Positions 49,799-62,460 of a stretch of DNA of 64,000 bases are shown here, in pieces. This stretch comes from Bryobacterales bacterium (GTDB taxonomy: Bacteria; Acidobacteriota; Terriglobia; Bryobacterales; UBA6623). Where the stretch lies: the NCBI GenBank assembly GCA_026713545.1, contig JAPOOG010000157.1:1-64000 (forward strand), given 5' to 3'. A model generated the notes under the pieces. It was given only the letters and a program-made list of their open reading frames with translations. It had not been told where the DNA came from and ran no database searches. Both the position numbers and the translations under genes were made by a program. Numbering within the stretch: position 1 is the stretch's first letter; every line of letters begins with the position of its first letter.

Positions 49799-51106
49799 GT
49801 GACCGCGCTGGCATTCGATTCTGTCTCGAAGAGCTACGCCATCTACCGCTCACCGCTCGATCGCTTCAAGGAGCTGGCTTCGTTTCACCATCGCAACTAC
49901 CACCACGACTTCTGGGCGCTGCGCGATGTATCGTTCGAAGTGCCGCGGGGATCGATCTTCTGCTTGATCGGCGAGAACGGCTCCGGCAAGAGCACTACTC
50001 TGCAACTGGCTGCCGGCATCCTCGAACCGACCCGCGGCAAGGTCCGTGCCTCGGGACGGGTCGGCGCCCTGCTCGAGCTGGGCGCCGGATTCAACCCCGA
50101 GTTCAGCGGCCGGGACAATGTGCGCTTGAGCGCTACCCTGATGGGTCTTTCTTCGGCCGAAGTCGACAGGCGCTACCCCGGCATCGTCCGCTTCGCCGAG
50201 ATCGGAGAGTTCATCGATCGGCCGGTCAACACCTACTCCTCGGGGATGCTGGTAAGGCTGGCTTTCGCGGTGGCGATTCACACCGATCCGGAGATCCTGT
50301 TGGTCGACGAGGCCCTGGCCGTGGGCGACTACTATTTTCGACAGCGCTGTTTGAGGAAGATCCACGAGATGCGCTCCCGGCAGGTCACGATCGTGCTGGT
50401 GTCCCACAGCATGGCGGACATCAAGGCAATCGGGGAACAGGCCGTTTGGCTTGAGGAAGGCCGCGTCAAGGCGGTCGGCCGTGCGGATGAAGTTACCGCC
50501 CGCTATCTCGCACGCATGGCGGAGAAAGAGGCTGCCCGCTCGCGTCCCATGACGGCGCCCGGCAATGGCCGCGCCGCGGCCGCCCCGGTCCCTCGAACGG
50601 TGGAAGGGCTTTCGAACATCGATGCCCGCCGCGGGAACGGTTCCGCGGAGATCATCGGCATGGCGGCGCTGGATGCCAAGGGCCGGACGGCTTCGCTGAT
50701 CGAGGCGCGGCAACCCTTGACCTTGCGGGTCAGCTTTCGCGCGAACGAACCGCTCGCGAAGCCCGGTGTTGCGCTGACCATGCGGAATCACATCGGCCTC
50801 GAGTTCGCCGTCTTTGGCGCGGCTCTTGACGGATTGGAGCTGCCCCCGATGCGGCCCGGTGAAACGCTCACCGTCGACTTTCTGCTCGACGTGCCGGAAC
50901 TCTATCCCGGTAACTTCTCGTTTTCACCGGCCGTGACCGACGGGCCGCCCGGTCGCGCGGAAGTATGCGACCAGGTCGACAACGCGCTCACGCTGCAGAT
51001 GACCCACAATGGAAAGCCGGTCTACGGCTACGTTCGTATCCCCTGCCACGTGACTTTGAACAGCCGTTTCGGGCCTGAGGCCGCAGCATCCCTCGCCGTA
51101 TCATGA
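49799..51106 (+). CDS. wzt: Polysaccharide ABC exporter ATPase with carbohydrate-binding tail (Wzt-like)
   Basis: A 435-residue protein. The N-terminal ATPase has Walker A GENGSGKSTTLQLAAG, the SGRDNVRLSATLMGLS segment typical of O-antigen exporters, signature YSSGMLVRLAFAVAI and Walker B ILLVDEALAVGD. The C-terminal 150 residues are a beta-sandwich (from about residue 290) resembling the Wzt domain that recognises a terminal sugar modification. The start is GTG 49799. Its stop overlaps the next ATG by four bases. It thus exports a polymer made by wzm-wzt neighbours. Confidence 0.93.
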   Translation: MTALAFDSVSKSYAIYRSPLDRFKELASFHHRNYHHDFWALRDVSFEVPRGSIFCLIGENGSGKSTTLQLAAGILEPTRGKVRASGRVGALLELGAGFNPEFSGRDNVRLSATLMGLSSAEVDRRYPGIVRFAEIGEFIDRPVNTYSSGMLVRLAFAVAIHTDPEILLVDEALAVGDYYFRQRCLRKIHEMRSRQVTIVLVSHSMADIKAIGEQAVWLEEGRVKAVGRADEVTARYLARMAEKEAARSRPMTAPGNGRAAAAPVPRTVEGLSNIDARRGNGSAEIIGMAALDAKGRTASLIEARQPLTLRVSFRANEPLAKPGVALTMRNHIGLEFAVFGAALDGLELPPMRPGETLTVDFLLDVPELYPGNFSFSPAVTDGPPGRAEVCDQVDNALTLQMTHNGKPVYGYVRIPCHVTLNSRFGPEAAASLAVS

Positions 51107-53481
51107 ATGCTCTGATCGCCGCGCTGGCGGGGGTCGGCCGCTTGGTCTTTCTCATTGCGGCGGCCCCTTTCCTGCTCGCAGGCGCCTTCGCGGCATTGTG
51201 TGCAAGCGACCTTTTCGGTGGCCGGCGGCGCGGCGCTGAACTTGCGGATCAACCCTCTCGGGCGGACGCGGTCAGCGTCGTGATCCCGAACTGGAATGGC
51301 CGCGGCCTGCTCGCAAGGAACCTGCCGTCCGTCGTAGAGGCGCTCGGCTCCAACCCCGCTCACGAGTTGATCGTCGTCGACAATGCCTCGACCGACGGCA
51401 GCGCCGAGTTTCTCCGGGAAACCTTCCCGGATGTCACCGTCATCTCCCTGGAAACCAATCTGGGGTTTGGCGGAGGCTCGAACGCCGGCATCCGCGCCGC
51501 GCGGAACGATGTCGTGTTGTTGCTCAACAACGATATGCGCCTCGACCCCGATGCTATCCGCCATCTGCTTCAGGGATTCTCCGACCCCCGTGTCTTCGCC
51601 GTCACCTCGCAGATCTTTTTTTCTGATCCCAACAAACGGCGCGAGGAGACCGGCCTTACCCGGGGACGCTGGATCGAGGGCCACCTGCGCGTCGAGCACC
51701 GCATCGACCCGCATGTGAAAGAACTCTTCCCGACCTTCTATGCCGGTGGAGGATCGACCGCCTTCGACCGGCGGAAGTTCCTCGAACTCGGCGGGTTCGA
51801 CCCGCTCATGGAGCCCTTCTACTACGAAGACACCGACATCAGCTACGGCGCATGGAAACGGGGCTGGGTGATTCTTTACGAACCGCGCAGCATCGTCTAT
51901 CACGACCATCGCGGCACGATCGGCAAGCATTTCAACGATGCCTACATCCAGTCCGTGCTCCGCAAGAACCGGCTTCTGTTCGTCTGGAAGAACATTCACC
52001 AATGGCGGCGCCTGGCCGAACACTTCGGTTGGCTCTATGTAGGGCTGTGGACCCGCACGCTGTTCGGCCCGGAGCTGACCCGCCCGACTCCCCGCGGCTT
52101 CCTGCGAGCCCTGAAGCAACTGCCGCCGGCCTTGCGAGCGCGCCGCCGGGCTCGACGCCAATCTACGATCGATGACAACGAGGCTTTCCTCCGGCCGCTC
52201 GGCGGCTATTTCTGGGACCGCTTCCGGCCTCCGCGCAACGCGGACTCCAAGCTCAACGTGCTCTTCGTCTCTCCCTACCCGATCGAACCGCCCGTTCACG
52301 GCGGAGCGGTCTTCATGAAGCAGATTCTGCAACACCTCAGCCGGTTGTCCAGGGTGCATCTTCTCTGCCTGCTCGATGAGCCGCACGAGCGGGCCGGGAA
52401 CGAACGCTTCGGTCAAATCTGCGAGAGCGCCGAGTTCTCTGTTCGCCGGGAGAATCTCGAGAGCGGCATCGGTTCGCTCGCGCCCCATGGACCCCGCAGC
52501 TTCTACCACGATGATTTCTTTTGGGTCCTGCACCGGGCAATCCTTCAACATCGAGCCGACGTGGTGCAGTTGGAGTACACCCACATGGCGTCCTATCACG
52601 CCGGCTTCCGTCGGATAGGCATGTTCCTGTTCGAGCACGACGTCGCTTTCCAGGCGGTCTGGCGGTCGCTCGCCGGAATACGCGATCCGGCGCTCTGGAT
52701 GAGGAGCTTCCACGAATACCTGCGGCTGCTGCGCTTCGAGAAGAAAGCGGTCAGCCGTTTCGATGCGGTGCAGGTCTGCACGGAGGTCAACCGTCGTTAT
52801 CTCGCTTCGTTCGTCGGCAACGGCACGCCGATCGTTGCAGGTCTCAGAGCGGGAATCGACGTCGGCTTCTACCCGTTTGTCGAGCAGGGCCGGGAAGCCG
52901 GCTCGATTCTGTTTCTCGGCAATTTCCGGCATCCCCCGAACCGGCGGGCGCTCGACTTCTTCGTCTCGCGGGTATTCCCTGCTGTCCGCGGCGAGCGGCC
53001 AGGCGCCAGGCTGATCGTCGTCGGCGCGCAGGCCCCTCCCGGTTTCGAGCAGCGGCTGGCCCAACCGGGCATCGAGTTCATGGGGCGGGTCGATGATGTC
53101 CGCGACCCCCTGGGCGCCTATGCCGTCTTTGTGTGCCCCATCCTCAGCGGATCGGGCGTGCGGGTGAAGCTGCTGGAGGCCTTCGCCGCGGGCATCCCGG
53201 TGGTCTCGACGACGATTGGCGCGGAGGGCTTGGCCGAACGCGGCTCGGACTACCTCGAGCTCGCGGACGATGCGAAATCGTTCGCCGATCGAGTCGGCGA
53301 GCTGCTCGCCGACCCCGTCCGGAGCCGTGCGATGGCCCGGCGCGCGCGCCGCGAAGTGGAACGGAAGTGGGATATGGCCGTGGTGGCGGCAAAACTGGAA
53401 CGGCACTACCGGGATGTGCTCGTCGCCAAGGCGAATAACCGCTCCAGCCTGGACCTGGAACCCTTTCCCGGCTTAGACTGA
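51103..53481 (+). CDS. Bimodular glycosyltransferase, GT2 fused to GT4
   Basis: A 792-residue protein. It starts with a hydrophobic helix (residues of about 5-35), then a GT2 domain with VSVVIPNWNGRG near residue 60, IVVDNASTDGSAEF, and LLLNNDMRLDPD (the metal-site motif). A second half from about residue 385 begins NVLFVSPYPIEPPVHGGAVF and ends in a GT4-like segment ILFLGNFRHPPNRRAL then LSGSGVRVKLLEAFAAG. Two transferases in one chain suggest that it adds two sugars in succession to the exported polymer. Its start overlaps the Wzt stop. Its 3' end is duplicated downstream at 53650. Confidence 0.9.
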   Translation: MNALIAALAGVGRLVFLIAAAPFLLAGAFAALCASDLFGGRRRGAELADQPSRADAVSVVIPNWNGRGLLARNLPSVVEALGSNPAHELIVVDNASTDGSAEFLRETFPDVTVISLETNLGFGGGSNAGIRAARNDVVLLLNNDMRLDPDAIRHLLQGFSDPRVFAVTSQIFFSDPNKRREETGLTRGRWIEGHLRVEHRIDPHVKELFPTFYAGGGSTAFDRRKFLELGGFDPLMEPFYYEDTDISYGAWKRGWVILYEPRSIVYHDHRGTIGKHFNDAYIQSVLRKNRLLFVWKNIHQWRRLAEHFGWLYVGLWTRTLFGPELTRPTPRGFLRALKQLPPALRARRRARRQSTIDDNEAFLRPLGGYFWDRFRPPRNADSKLNVLFVSPYPIEPPVHGGAVFMKQILQHLSRLSRVHLLCLLDEPHERAGNERFGQICESAEFSVRRENLESGIGSLAPHGPRSFYHDDFFWVLHRAILQHRADVVQLEYTHMASYHAGFRRIGMFLFEHDVAFQAVWRSLAGIRDPALWMRSFHEYLRLLRFEKKAVSRFDAVQVCTEVNRRYLASFVGNGTPIVAGLRAGIDVGFYPFVEQGREAGSILFLGNFRHPPNRRALDFFVSRVFPAVRGERPGARLIVVGAQAPPGFEQRLAQPGIEFMGRVDDVRDPLGAYAVFVCPILSGSGVRVKLLEAFAAGIPVVSTTIGAEGLAERGSDYLELADDAKSFADRVGELLADPVRSRAMARRARREVERKWDMAVVAAKLERHYRDVLVAKANNRSSLDLEPFPGLD

Positions 53482-53510
53482 GTTCTCCTTCGAAGGACGG
53501 CAATGCCTAG
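53463..53510 (+). repeat. 3'-end direct repeat, copy 1
   Basis: Covers the last six codons of the glycosyltransferase, its stop and 29 bases beyond. It matches 53650-53697 at 37 of 48 positions. Confidence 0.65.
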
Positions 53511-53577
53511 CCTGCTTTTCTCACCACGCGGCGATGTGAAGTGCGTGAGAGGGGCGTCAGGACGAGGCGCGAGCCGC
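53509..53577 (-). repeat. Dispersed hairpin repeat, truncated copy 3
   Basis: Matches the complement of bases 123-191 of the window closely: the end AGCCTGC-TTTCTCACCACGCGG and the segment GTGAAGTGCGTGAGAGG are shared. Only the terminal 69 bases remain. It lies between the two copies of the glycosyltransferase 3'-end repeat. Confidence 0.65.
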
Positions 53578-53649
53578 CCCCGTCGGCAACACGGCCTCTA
53601 AGGTTTTTCACTAAAAACTAACCACTAACAACTATCCACTTTCCACAGC

Positions 53650-53697
53650 CTTTCCCGGCCTCGACTGAGTCCCCCATCCAAGGGTGGAGATGCTTAG
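53650..53697 (+). repeat. 3'-end direct repeat, copy 2 (gene-end remnant)
   Basis: Matches 53463-53510. Read in frame it still encodes FPGLD then a stop, as the glycosyltransferase does, with the leucine codon changed from TTA to CTC. It overlaps the last four bases of the convergent gene at 53694. Confidence 0.6.
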
Positions 53698-54239
53698 AAC
53701 GAACTTACCTCAAGCTGCTTCTTCAAGCGCATCACGACCATCCGCGCCTGCCGGTGCATGGCCTTCGGTGTCGTGTCGTAGCCTTTCAGGAACGTCGACC
53801 AAAGGACCTCGCGCGTCCTGACATCCACGAGAAAGACGGCCCCCTCGGCCCGCGACGCCGAATAGATCGGAGACCGTTCGACGCGATAGGCCCCCGCGAG
53901 AGCTGACCCTGGATCGTCAGCTCCTTCCTCGTCTTCCTCTTCTTTTGTTGCCTCGGCGATTTCTTCGGGCGTGGGAAACAGCTCCTCCATGCCCTCCAGG
54001 AACTTGCTGCTGATGCGGTCGGTCAGGATCGCCTGGGCGCGCTTCGGGTCGACGACGACGTCGAAAACACCCTCGGTCGCAACCTGCTCGGCAAGAAATT
54101 GATCGAGAGAGTCCGACATCGGCCACAGATAGACCTTCTGCACCCTCCCCAACCGTTCCCAGTCAGCACCCGCAAGCGGATGCGCAAACAGCGAAACGAG
54201 CCCGCAGAACCCCATCAGCAGCAACGAAAGCCGATCCAT
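53694..54239 (-). CDS. Secreted hypothetical protein
   Basis: A 181-residue protein with a signal peptide (LLLMGFCGLVSLFAHPLAGA). A first half (VYLWPMSDSLDQFLAEQVA, DVVVDPKRAQAILTDRIS) resembles the start of periplasmic proteins that build a nucleotide-like alpha/beta fold. A Glu/Asp-rich linker follows near residue 100, and the tail SRAEGAVFLVDVRTREVLWST is beta-rich. I do not recognise a named family. Similar small secreted proteins occur in Acidobacteriota. Function is unknown. Confidence 0.65.
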   Translation of the reverse strand: MDRLSLLLMGFCGLVSLFAHPLAGADWERLGRVQKVYLWPMSDSLDQFLAEQVATEGVFDVVVDPKRAQAILTDRISSKFLEGMEELFPTPEEIAEATKEEEDEEGADDPGSALAGAYRVERSPIYSASRAEGAVFLVDVRTREVLWSTFLKGYDTTPKAMHRQARMVVMRLKKQLEVSSF

Positions 54240-54282
54240 GCCCGGATTATACCAGCGGTTGATATGGGTTCCCCTGTCGCAG

Positions 54283-56424
54283 CTACCCTTTCAGCATGAT
54301 GCCAACGTAATGGTCCCTGTCTTCCTGAAAAAGGATATTCCGCTTCTGCATCTCGCTCTTCTCCATCCCCCAGTGCACCCGCATCTTCGTGAACGGAGTG
54401 TTCGAGACGATATACGACTGCAAGCGCACGGTGGGGTCGCCCAGGCGTTGCTCGATCTCCTTGACGGTCTCGTAGAACCGGATCTTCGGATCGTTCGGAC
54501 TGAGGTTGCGGATACCCTTGGGGTCCACGAAGATGACATCCTGCCGGCCGCCCGCGAGCAACCAGAGGATGAAGTCGGGATGGAAGTTGCCGGCCTCGAA
54601 AAACCCCACGCCGCGGCCCCGGCTTTGATTCCGCAGCAGATAGAGTTCGCGGGTCTTGAAGAAGTCGCCATGCCCGTCGTGGAACGCCTTCAGATCCTCG
54701 ACAAACATTTTCTCGCCCTTGTTCAGCGGCGCCGGGATGATCTCGACGATTTTCGAGTTGAGATAGAGTAGCGGCTCGTAGAGGTGCTGGCCGAACCAGA
54801 TGGCCTTCAAGCCCTGGAACTCCCAGGGGTTGAGGTCGCCCCTCTCGATCGCGGCCTTGAGTTCTTCGAGCTTGGCGGCGATCTCCTGCTGCGACCGGTC
54901 GATCAGGATGCGGTAGTGGCCCTGGTCAGGTGATTCGTCTGCACCCGGGAAGTTCCGGTCGTCCCCTTCCAGGTAGCGGTACTCCAGGTGCGGCAGTTCC
55001 CAGTCCCGCTTCCGGAAGGTGTAGTAGCGCTCTGTGTATTTCTTGAGCAGTGCAAGGGCGATCTCTTCCCAGAGGCGCACCTTTTCGAACGAATTTCCGA
55101 CAAGTTCTTCCTCCGGGATCTGCAAGCGGTACCAGCTATTGTCAGCGAGCAGCGCCTCGATCGCCTGCGGTGTCAGGTTCAGGTTATGCCAGCCGCGCTC
55201 GGCCTTGAATCGCTCCAGCTCGAACCAGAGGCGGTCTGGATCGAGAAAGGCCGTGTGGCGGGGTATCAGGTGCGTCTCGTTCGGCGCGGCGTCGGCATCG
55301 CCGCCCGCCAGTCCGCCCGACTTCATCGCCTGGATCTTCGGATACCAGTTGAGCAGTAAGCGGTTCTCCTGCAAGTGGCGGTGCTCGTTGCCGCGATCCG
55401 GATTCGGCGGCCTGAGGGTCGGGATGGGCGCGAGCTTGCGGAACGCGTCCCCGTACTCGGTGCTGACGCCGTTGATCGTCTTCTTGAGCCGGATCGTCTT
55501 GAGTTTCTGACTCCCGAGGTTCTTGATCACCGGCAGCAGGAACTCGATCCGGTCGTCGTTGGTGGGCAGCCCCTCTTCCTTGAGGAAGTCGCGGAACTGC
55601 GCCATGTAGTTGGCATGGATGCCGAAGATGCCGAGCGTTTCGAGGATGCCGATGTGTTTCGGCCGCTCGACGCCTTCGGGGAGCTTGGTCCTGCCGCTGC
55701 GCTTGAGGCTCAGATCGTAACCCTTGAGCCGCACGCCGCGCCCGAAGAGTTGTATGATCTGCGCGCCTTCCCCCTTGCCCACGTTCATCAGGCCCATCGT
55801 CGAGACCCGCCAACTGCTCCAGCCCTCGGTGAACTTCTTCGAGCCGATCAGTAGATGCACCGTCGAATGCGGCTGATTGATCTCGTGGAAGAGCGACCCC
55901 GAAAACTCACGCTCGCCAATGTCAAGGCCCTTCCCTTCGCACAGCTTCACCAGCTTGGCGTCGTCGCCCACGTTGATGACGCCGAAGGGTTCGTTCTCTG
56001 CGCCCAGCCGCAGGGCCACTTCGCCGCTCGCGCCCTTCAGGTTCTCGACATGCAGCCGGCCTCCGCCGGGGGCGTTGAAGAGCACCTTGAGCGTCTCGTC
56101 GAAGATCTGCTTCGCCATGAGTCCGAGGGTGTTGAGATACCCGAAGCGTCCGGCGAACAGGTTCTTGCCCGTCGCGGTGACAAGCCCCTGGTTCAGCACC
56201 CGGTGGATGCGCTGGATGCTGCCGTCGCGGTCGGCCGTATAGCGGTCCAGGAACCGCAGGATCTCGACGATGTCCGACGCGTCCTTTGAGTCAAGGCCCT
56301 TGACGACCCGCCCGCCGACGAAGACCCACAGAGGTTTCTCGATGTTGAACGCCCGGAAGGCTCCGCCATGCTCGCGGTAGAGCCGTTGCTGCTGGAAGAA
56401 CGAGAGCAGGCAGGCCGTCAGGTA
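54283..56424 (-). CDS. Type III-like restriction subunit Res, C-terminal part after frameshift
   Basis: This frame continues the N-terminal Res part at 56291-57499 after a single extra base near 56425. It begins [15 protein letters not shown], which joins the upstream LELY-frame smoothly. It holds the second helicase domain (SRWRV segment, [13 protein letters not shown] as motif VI) and a C-terminal nuclease: [13 protein letters not shown] followed by DVIFVDPKG, a PD-DxK active site. An internal ATG at 56199 would give 638 residues. Rejoined, the protein would have about 1070 residues, typical of type III Res. Either this is a true disabling mutation, leaving a pseudogene, or a sequencing error. 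Confidence 0.85.
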   Translation of the reverse strand, partial: YLTACLLSFFQQQRLYREHGGAFRAFNIEKPLWVFVGGRVVKGLDSKDASDIVEILRFLDRYTADRDGSIQRIHRVLNQGLVTATGKNLFAGRFGYLNTLGLMAKQIFDETLKVLFNAPGGGRLHVENLKGASGEVALRLGAENEPFGVINVGDDAKLVKLCEGKGLDIGEREFSGSLFHEINQPHSTVHLLIGSKKFTEGWSSWRVSTMGLMNVGKGEGAQIIQLFGRGVRLKGYDLSLKRSGRTKLPEGVERPKHIGILETLGIFGIHANYMAQFRDFLKEEGLPTNDDRIEFLLPVIKNLGSQKLKTIRLKKTINGVSTEYGDAFRKLAPIPTLRPPNPDRGNEHRHLQENRLLLNWYPKIQAMKSGGLAGGDADAAPNETHLIPRHTAFLDPDRLWFELERFKAERGWHNLNLTPQAIEALLADNSWYRLQIPEEELVGNSFEKVRLWEEIALALLKKYTERYYTFRKRDWELPHLEYRYLEGDDRNFPGADESPDQGHYRILIDRSQQEIAAKLEELKAAIERGDLNPWEFQGLKAIWFGQHLYEPLLYLNSKIVEIIPAPLNKGEKMFVEDLKAFHDGHGDFFKTRELYLLRNQSRGRGVGFFEAGNFHPDFILWLLAGGRQDVIFVDPKGIRNLSPNDPKIRFYETVKEIEQRLGDPTVRLQSYIVSNTPFTKMRVHWGMEKSEMQKRNILFQEDRDHYVGIMLKG

Positions 56425-57498
56425 TTAGCTCGAGCTGGTTCTGTTGCGTTCCCTCGTCGAGATTGAGGATCTGGTAGTCCTTCCCGAAACCGTCTCCGTA
56501 GAAATAGCGGTACGAGTAGTCGCACAGCGTGCTCTTGGCGTACAGCTCGGTCAGCTTGGGGTCGCCCTTGACCGCTTGCCCGAAGGTGGCCGAGTACTCG
56601 AAGGAGAACCCCTTCTCGCACAGCGCGTTGCGGTAGCTCATCCACGCGCCTGTTTCTCCTCCGCTGGCGCCGCGGTGCCCTTCGTCCACCAGCACCAGGT
56701 TGTTCCCCTCGAAAGCGTCGATGGCGATGGTCCTCTCGCCCATCTCATCTTTCAGCCGGGTCACTTCGAGGATCTCGACGGCGTGCCCGCTGAACAGCCC
56801 GCGGCCGTCCTTGTCGAACAGCTCAGCGTCGATGCCCGCCGCTTCGAACTCGCGCAGGTGCTGCTGCGACAGCCCTTCGTTGGGTGTGAGCAGGATGATG
56901 CGGTTCAACTCGCGCTGCCGTCTGTGCCGCGTCAAGTAGTGCCGGTACTGCAGGATGTTGGCGTGCATCAGCAGCGTCTTGCCGCTGCCGGTGGCCATCC
57001 AGAAGGCGAGCTTGTTGAGCTGCGGCCAAGCCTCAGAGGCTTCGTCGAACGCGGCGATCCGGTCGGCCTCGGGTTTGTCCTCGTTGCAGGCCGCCGCCTG
57101 CTTGTTCAGTTCCTTGAGCAGCGCCTCGGGATCGCGGAAGTAGCGGTCGAGGTAGATCTCGCTGAAGAGCAGGGTCAGGTACTGGAAATACTTCCAGACG
57201 ATCGGCTCCTCGCCGCGGGTGATCCGGCGTTCGTTCAGCCGCTGCGTGTGCTTGACGATGTTCTGGTCGTACTCCAGCAGCAGCTCGGTGGGAAGCTGCG
57301 TCAGGTTGAAAAACCGTGCCGTGAGCTCGTGGTGGAAGTGGTGGATGTTGTTCTCGTCCAGCCCTTCCAGCGCCTCGTTGCGAAGCTGCTCCGCCAGTTC
57401 CTCGAAGCGCTTCACGTTGAACTGCGACAGCAGCCACTGGTTGAGTACCAGCTTGAAGACGAACGGGACCTGCGGACGGTTGCGGGCGCGGCGCGCCA

Positions 57499-57499
<1 letters not shown>
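56291..57499 (-). CDS. Type III-like restriction subunit Res, N-terminal part (frameshifted)
   Basis: The N-terminal 358 codons are the ATPase/helicase half of a type III-like restriction enzyme. Walker A is [12 protein letters not shown] at about residue 168, Walker B is LVDEGHRG, and SATFG is motif III. A one-base insertion near 56425 (CTAATAC where CTATAC would stay in frame) diverts the frame, which then ends at 56291 after a nonsense tail. I chose ATG 57499, which overlaps the stop of the methyltransferase gene by four bases (ATGA); a longer frame reaches 57562. Res cuts unmethylated DNA at a distance from its site and needs Mod. Confidence 0.88.
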
Positions 57500-60729
<3,230 letters not shown>

Positions 60730-61013
60730 GTGGCCTCTTCTTTATTGATGACGTTCATACGCTGGCGAGCGTCAGTTCCAACGACAGCATGGCTGACCTG
60801 CCCTCATTTCGCATGACCTTGTCGCATGAAATCCTGTCCCGCCGACAGTCGTAGAGCTGCCTGGTCCAAGGTCCTGAGGCATTGGTCGATCAAGTGCATT
60901 ACTGCGAAACGTCGCTTCTCCAACACCTCAAAATGCCGTTTCACACCTTTGGGGTTTCCATATCTATATAGACGCTACAAACTACTAAAGAGTGTCATAA
61001 CATTTTGTGGGAA

Positions 61014-61769
61014 TTAATAAGCCCTTTCAAACAACCTGATGGCTGACATGGTAAGGTCCAATAGAATAAACTTCGGGAGTGTAGGCAGTTGGGAGCTTTC
61101 AATAACAAAGGCGTATCTGTATTCCGCTTCGTTATGATAAATATGTCTCTTGTTGAACCACGCCTCCATCGATACAAGATATTCGGTAACGCGGTCGCCC
61201 CAGTTGTCATCTGTCATGTCCGCAATGACCCTTGGCTTGTCTCCCTCGTAGTACTTCACCCAACCGTAACGCTTGGTTAATTTGCTTTCCGTTACTTGCC
61301 GATCAAACAGCCAACCGTTGATTGACTTCTCCAACTCTCTTCCAAGAGCGTCTGCGTCCTTGATTATATACCACGCGTTGTACTCTTTATGTAACGCCTC
61401 TTTCAACACTCTTTCTTCGTCTGTAGATTCTGGTCTTCGCGATGTGCAAAATATGTACGGAATAGGGTGAACTTCAGTCCGTAACTCATGCTTAAAGGTT
61501 GCTCTTTTACTCCCCTCTTTCAAATGGGCGGTGCCGACAACTTCACTATCGCTCATCGCAATTGTCACTGCCGTTTCCGGTAGCAATAGGTCGTCCTTTG
61601 CCTCCCTTGTTATCGTCCCTTCCGCGAGTAGTCTGGTTTCTCCCTCCTTCTCATCACGGATACCGAGATTGGCCACATCGATATCACGGTAGAAGGTTGC
61701 TTTGCAAAGACGAATCTGCCCTGTTTTCTCCGGGGCAAATTGTGAGTCACATCCTCGAATTAGTTCCAT
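61014..61769 (-). CDS. Unknown protein upstream of the restriction-modification genes
   Basis: A 251-residue protein with no signal peptide and no named family that I can assign. The motif IRLCKATFYRDIDVANLGIRDEKEG near residues 18-42 recalls DUF2971-like proteins, in which an RLxxxxYYR segment is followed by Asp/Glu-Glu-Gly; this is a weak resemblance. It has a Lys/Glu-rich centre and a WYIIKDADALGRELE helix. I chose ATG 61769 because GGAGG lies six bases upstream. It is about 47% GC, well below the genomic neighbours, and is on the same strand as mod and res with 284 bases between. Probably an acquired accessory gene, perhaps defence-related. Confidence 0.65.
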   Translation of the reverse strand: MELIRGCDSQFAPEKTGQIRLCKATFYRDIDVANLGIRDEKEGETRLLAEGTITREAKDDLLLPETAVTIAMSDSEVVGTAHLKEGSKRATFKHELRTEVHPIPYIFCTSRRPESTDEERVLKEALHKEYNAWYIIKDADALGRELEKSINGWLFDRQVTESKLTKRYGWVKYYEGDKPRVIADMTDDNWGDRVTEYLVSMEAWFNKRHIYHNEAEYRYAFVIESSQLPTLPKFILLDLTMSAIRLFERAY

Positions 61770-62413
61770 AAATGGCCTCCGAATGCCACTCTGTTGGAGA
61801 CTGCCCTTCCCACCGACCATCGAGACGCGGCGAGCAACTGCACCCGACCCGGGCTGAAGGTCGGCTTGCGGCCTCAACCGCGCCCGCGTGAGCGTGGCTG
61901 TCCGAGAATCGCCTTATCGTGTCGAGCGTAGCATGCACGGGCAGAATCGCGGAGCACCGGTGGCATAGCGTTTATGCCGTCAGCGAAATTCGCAGCCAAG
62001 ACCATGACCCGATCCGCTGAAATGGTCGTCTGCGAACCAGAATGCACGTCAGTTCAGACTCTCTCCGAACGATTGATCGAACGGGTGAAGGAAATTGGCA
62101 TAGAAGCCGCCAACGGCGGTAACACGGGCAGAGGGAATCGCTACTGACGTGCTATGTCTTCTTCTCCGACAGCATTGAACCGAGCCGTTCACGTCCCGTT
62201 ACGACAGAGAATCGCCGTGTATCCCGGCCCTTCAGCCTTGCCAAATCATCACCGACGACTCGACGCCCAACGGGTTCGGCTTCTACCTACCACAGAACAG
62301 AACCGCGATGAAGCGCGCGGGTATCGCGCCCAGTCCGCTTGCGGATTGCTTAAGGATGGAACGCGTTGATTAAGGATAAGCTCGATTGTGTTCGCAAAAA
62401 TAATACGTTGTAT
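61770..62413. other. Gene-poor stretch with possible coding remnants
   Basis: About 640 bases without a recognised gene. Two open frames have coding-like composition: the small one at 61974-62147, and a frame ending TAA at about 62371 that reads ITDDSTPNGFGFYLPQ but has no start. These could be decayed mobile-gene fragments. I see no repeat or RNA. Confidence 0.45.
61974..62147 (+). CDS. Possible small protein (57 aa)
   Basis: An open frame of 57 codons ending in TGA. It reads as amphipathic in the middle (LSERLIERVKEIGIEAANGG). No ribosome site and no family match that I recognise. It lies within a gene-poor region and may be a remnant of a larger gene. Confidence 0.25.
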   Translation: MPSAKFAAKTMTRSAEMVVCEPECTSVQTLSERLIERVKEIGIEAANGGNTGRGNRY

Positions 62414-62455
62414 CTTATCGAAAAACTTCTGCTGCGCTTGTATCGAGCAGATACA
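62414..62455 (-). pseudogene. VapC/PIN toxin remnant (13 codons)
   Basis: Five bases after the antitoxin stop, GTG 62455 opens VYLLDTSAAEVFR and then a stop codon. The start of VapC (PIN-domain) toxins is typically M-Y-L-L-D-T-N/S, with the Asp a catalytic residue, and the position is exactly where the toxin belongs. The rest of the gene is gone; no frame beyond continues the PIN fold. Both identity and loss are inference from this short match. Confidence 0.7.
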
Positions 62456-62460
62456 CGGGA

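Noticed and set aside
51028-53406. 792-codon open frame on the minus strand
   Set aside because: It is exactly antisense to the convincing GT2-GT4 gene and has no family motif; high GC makes such long shadows common.
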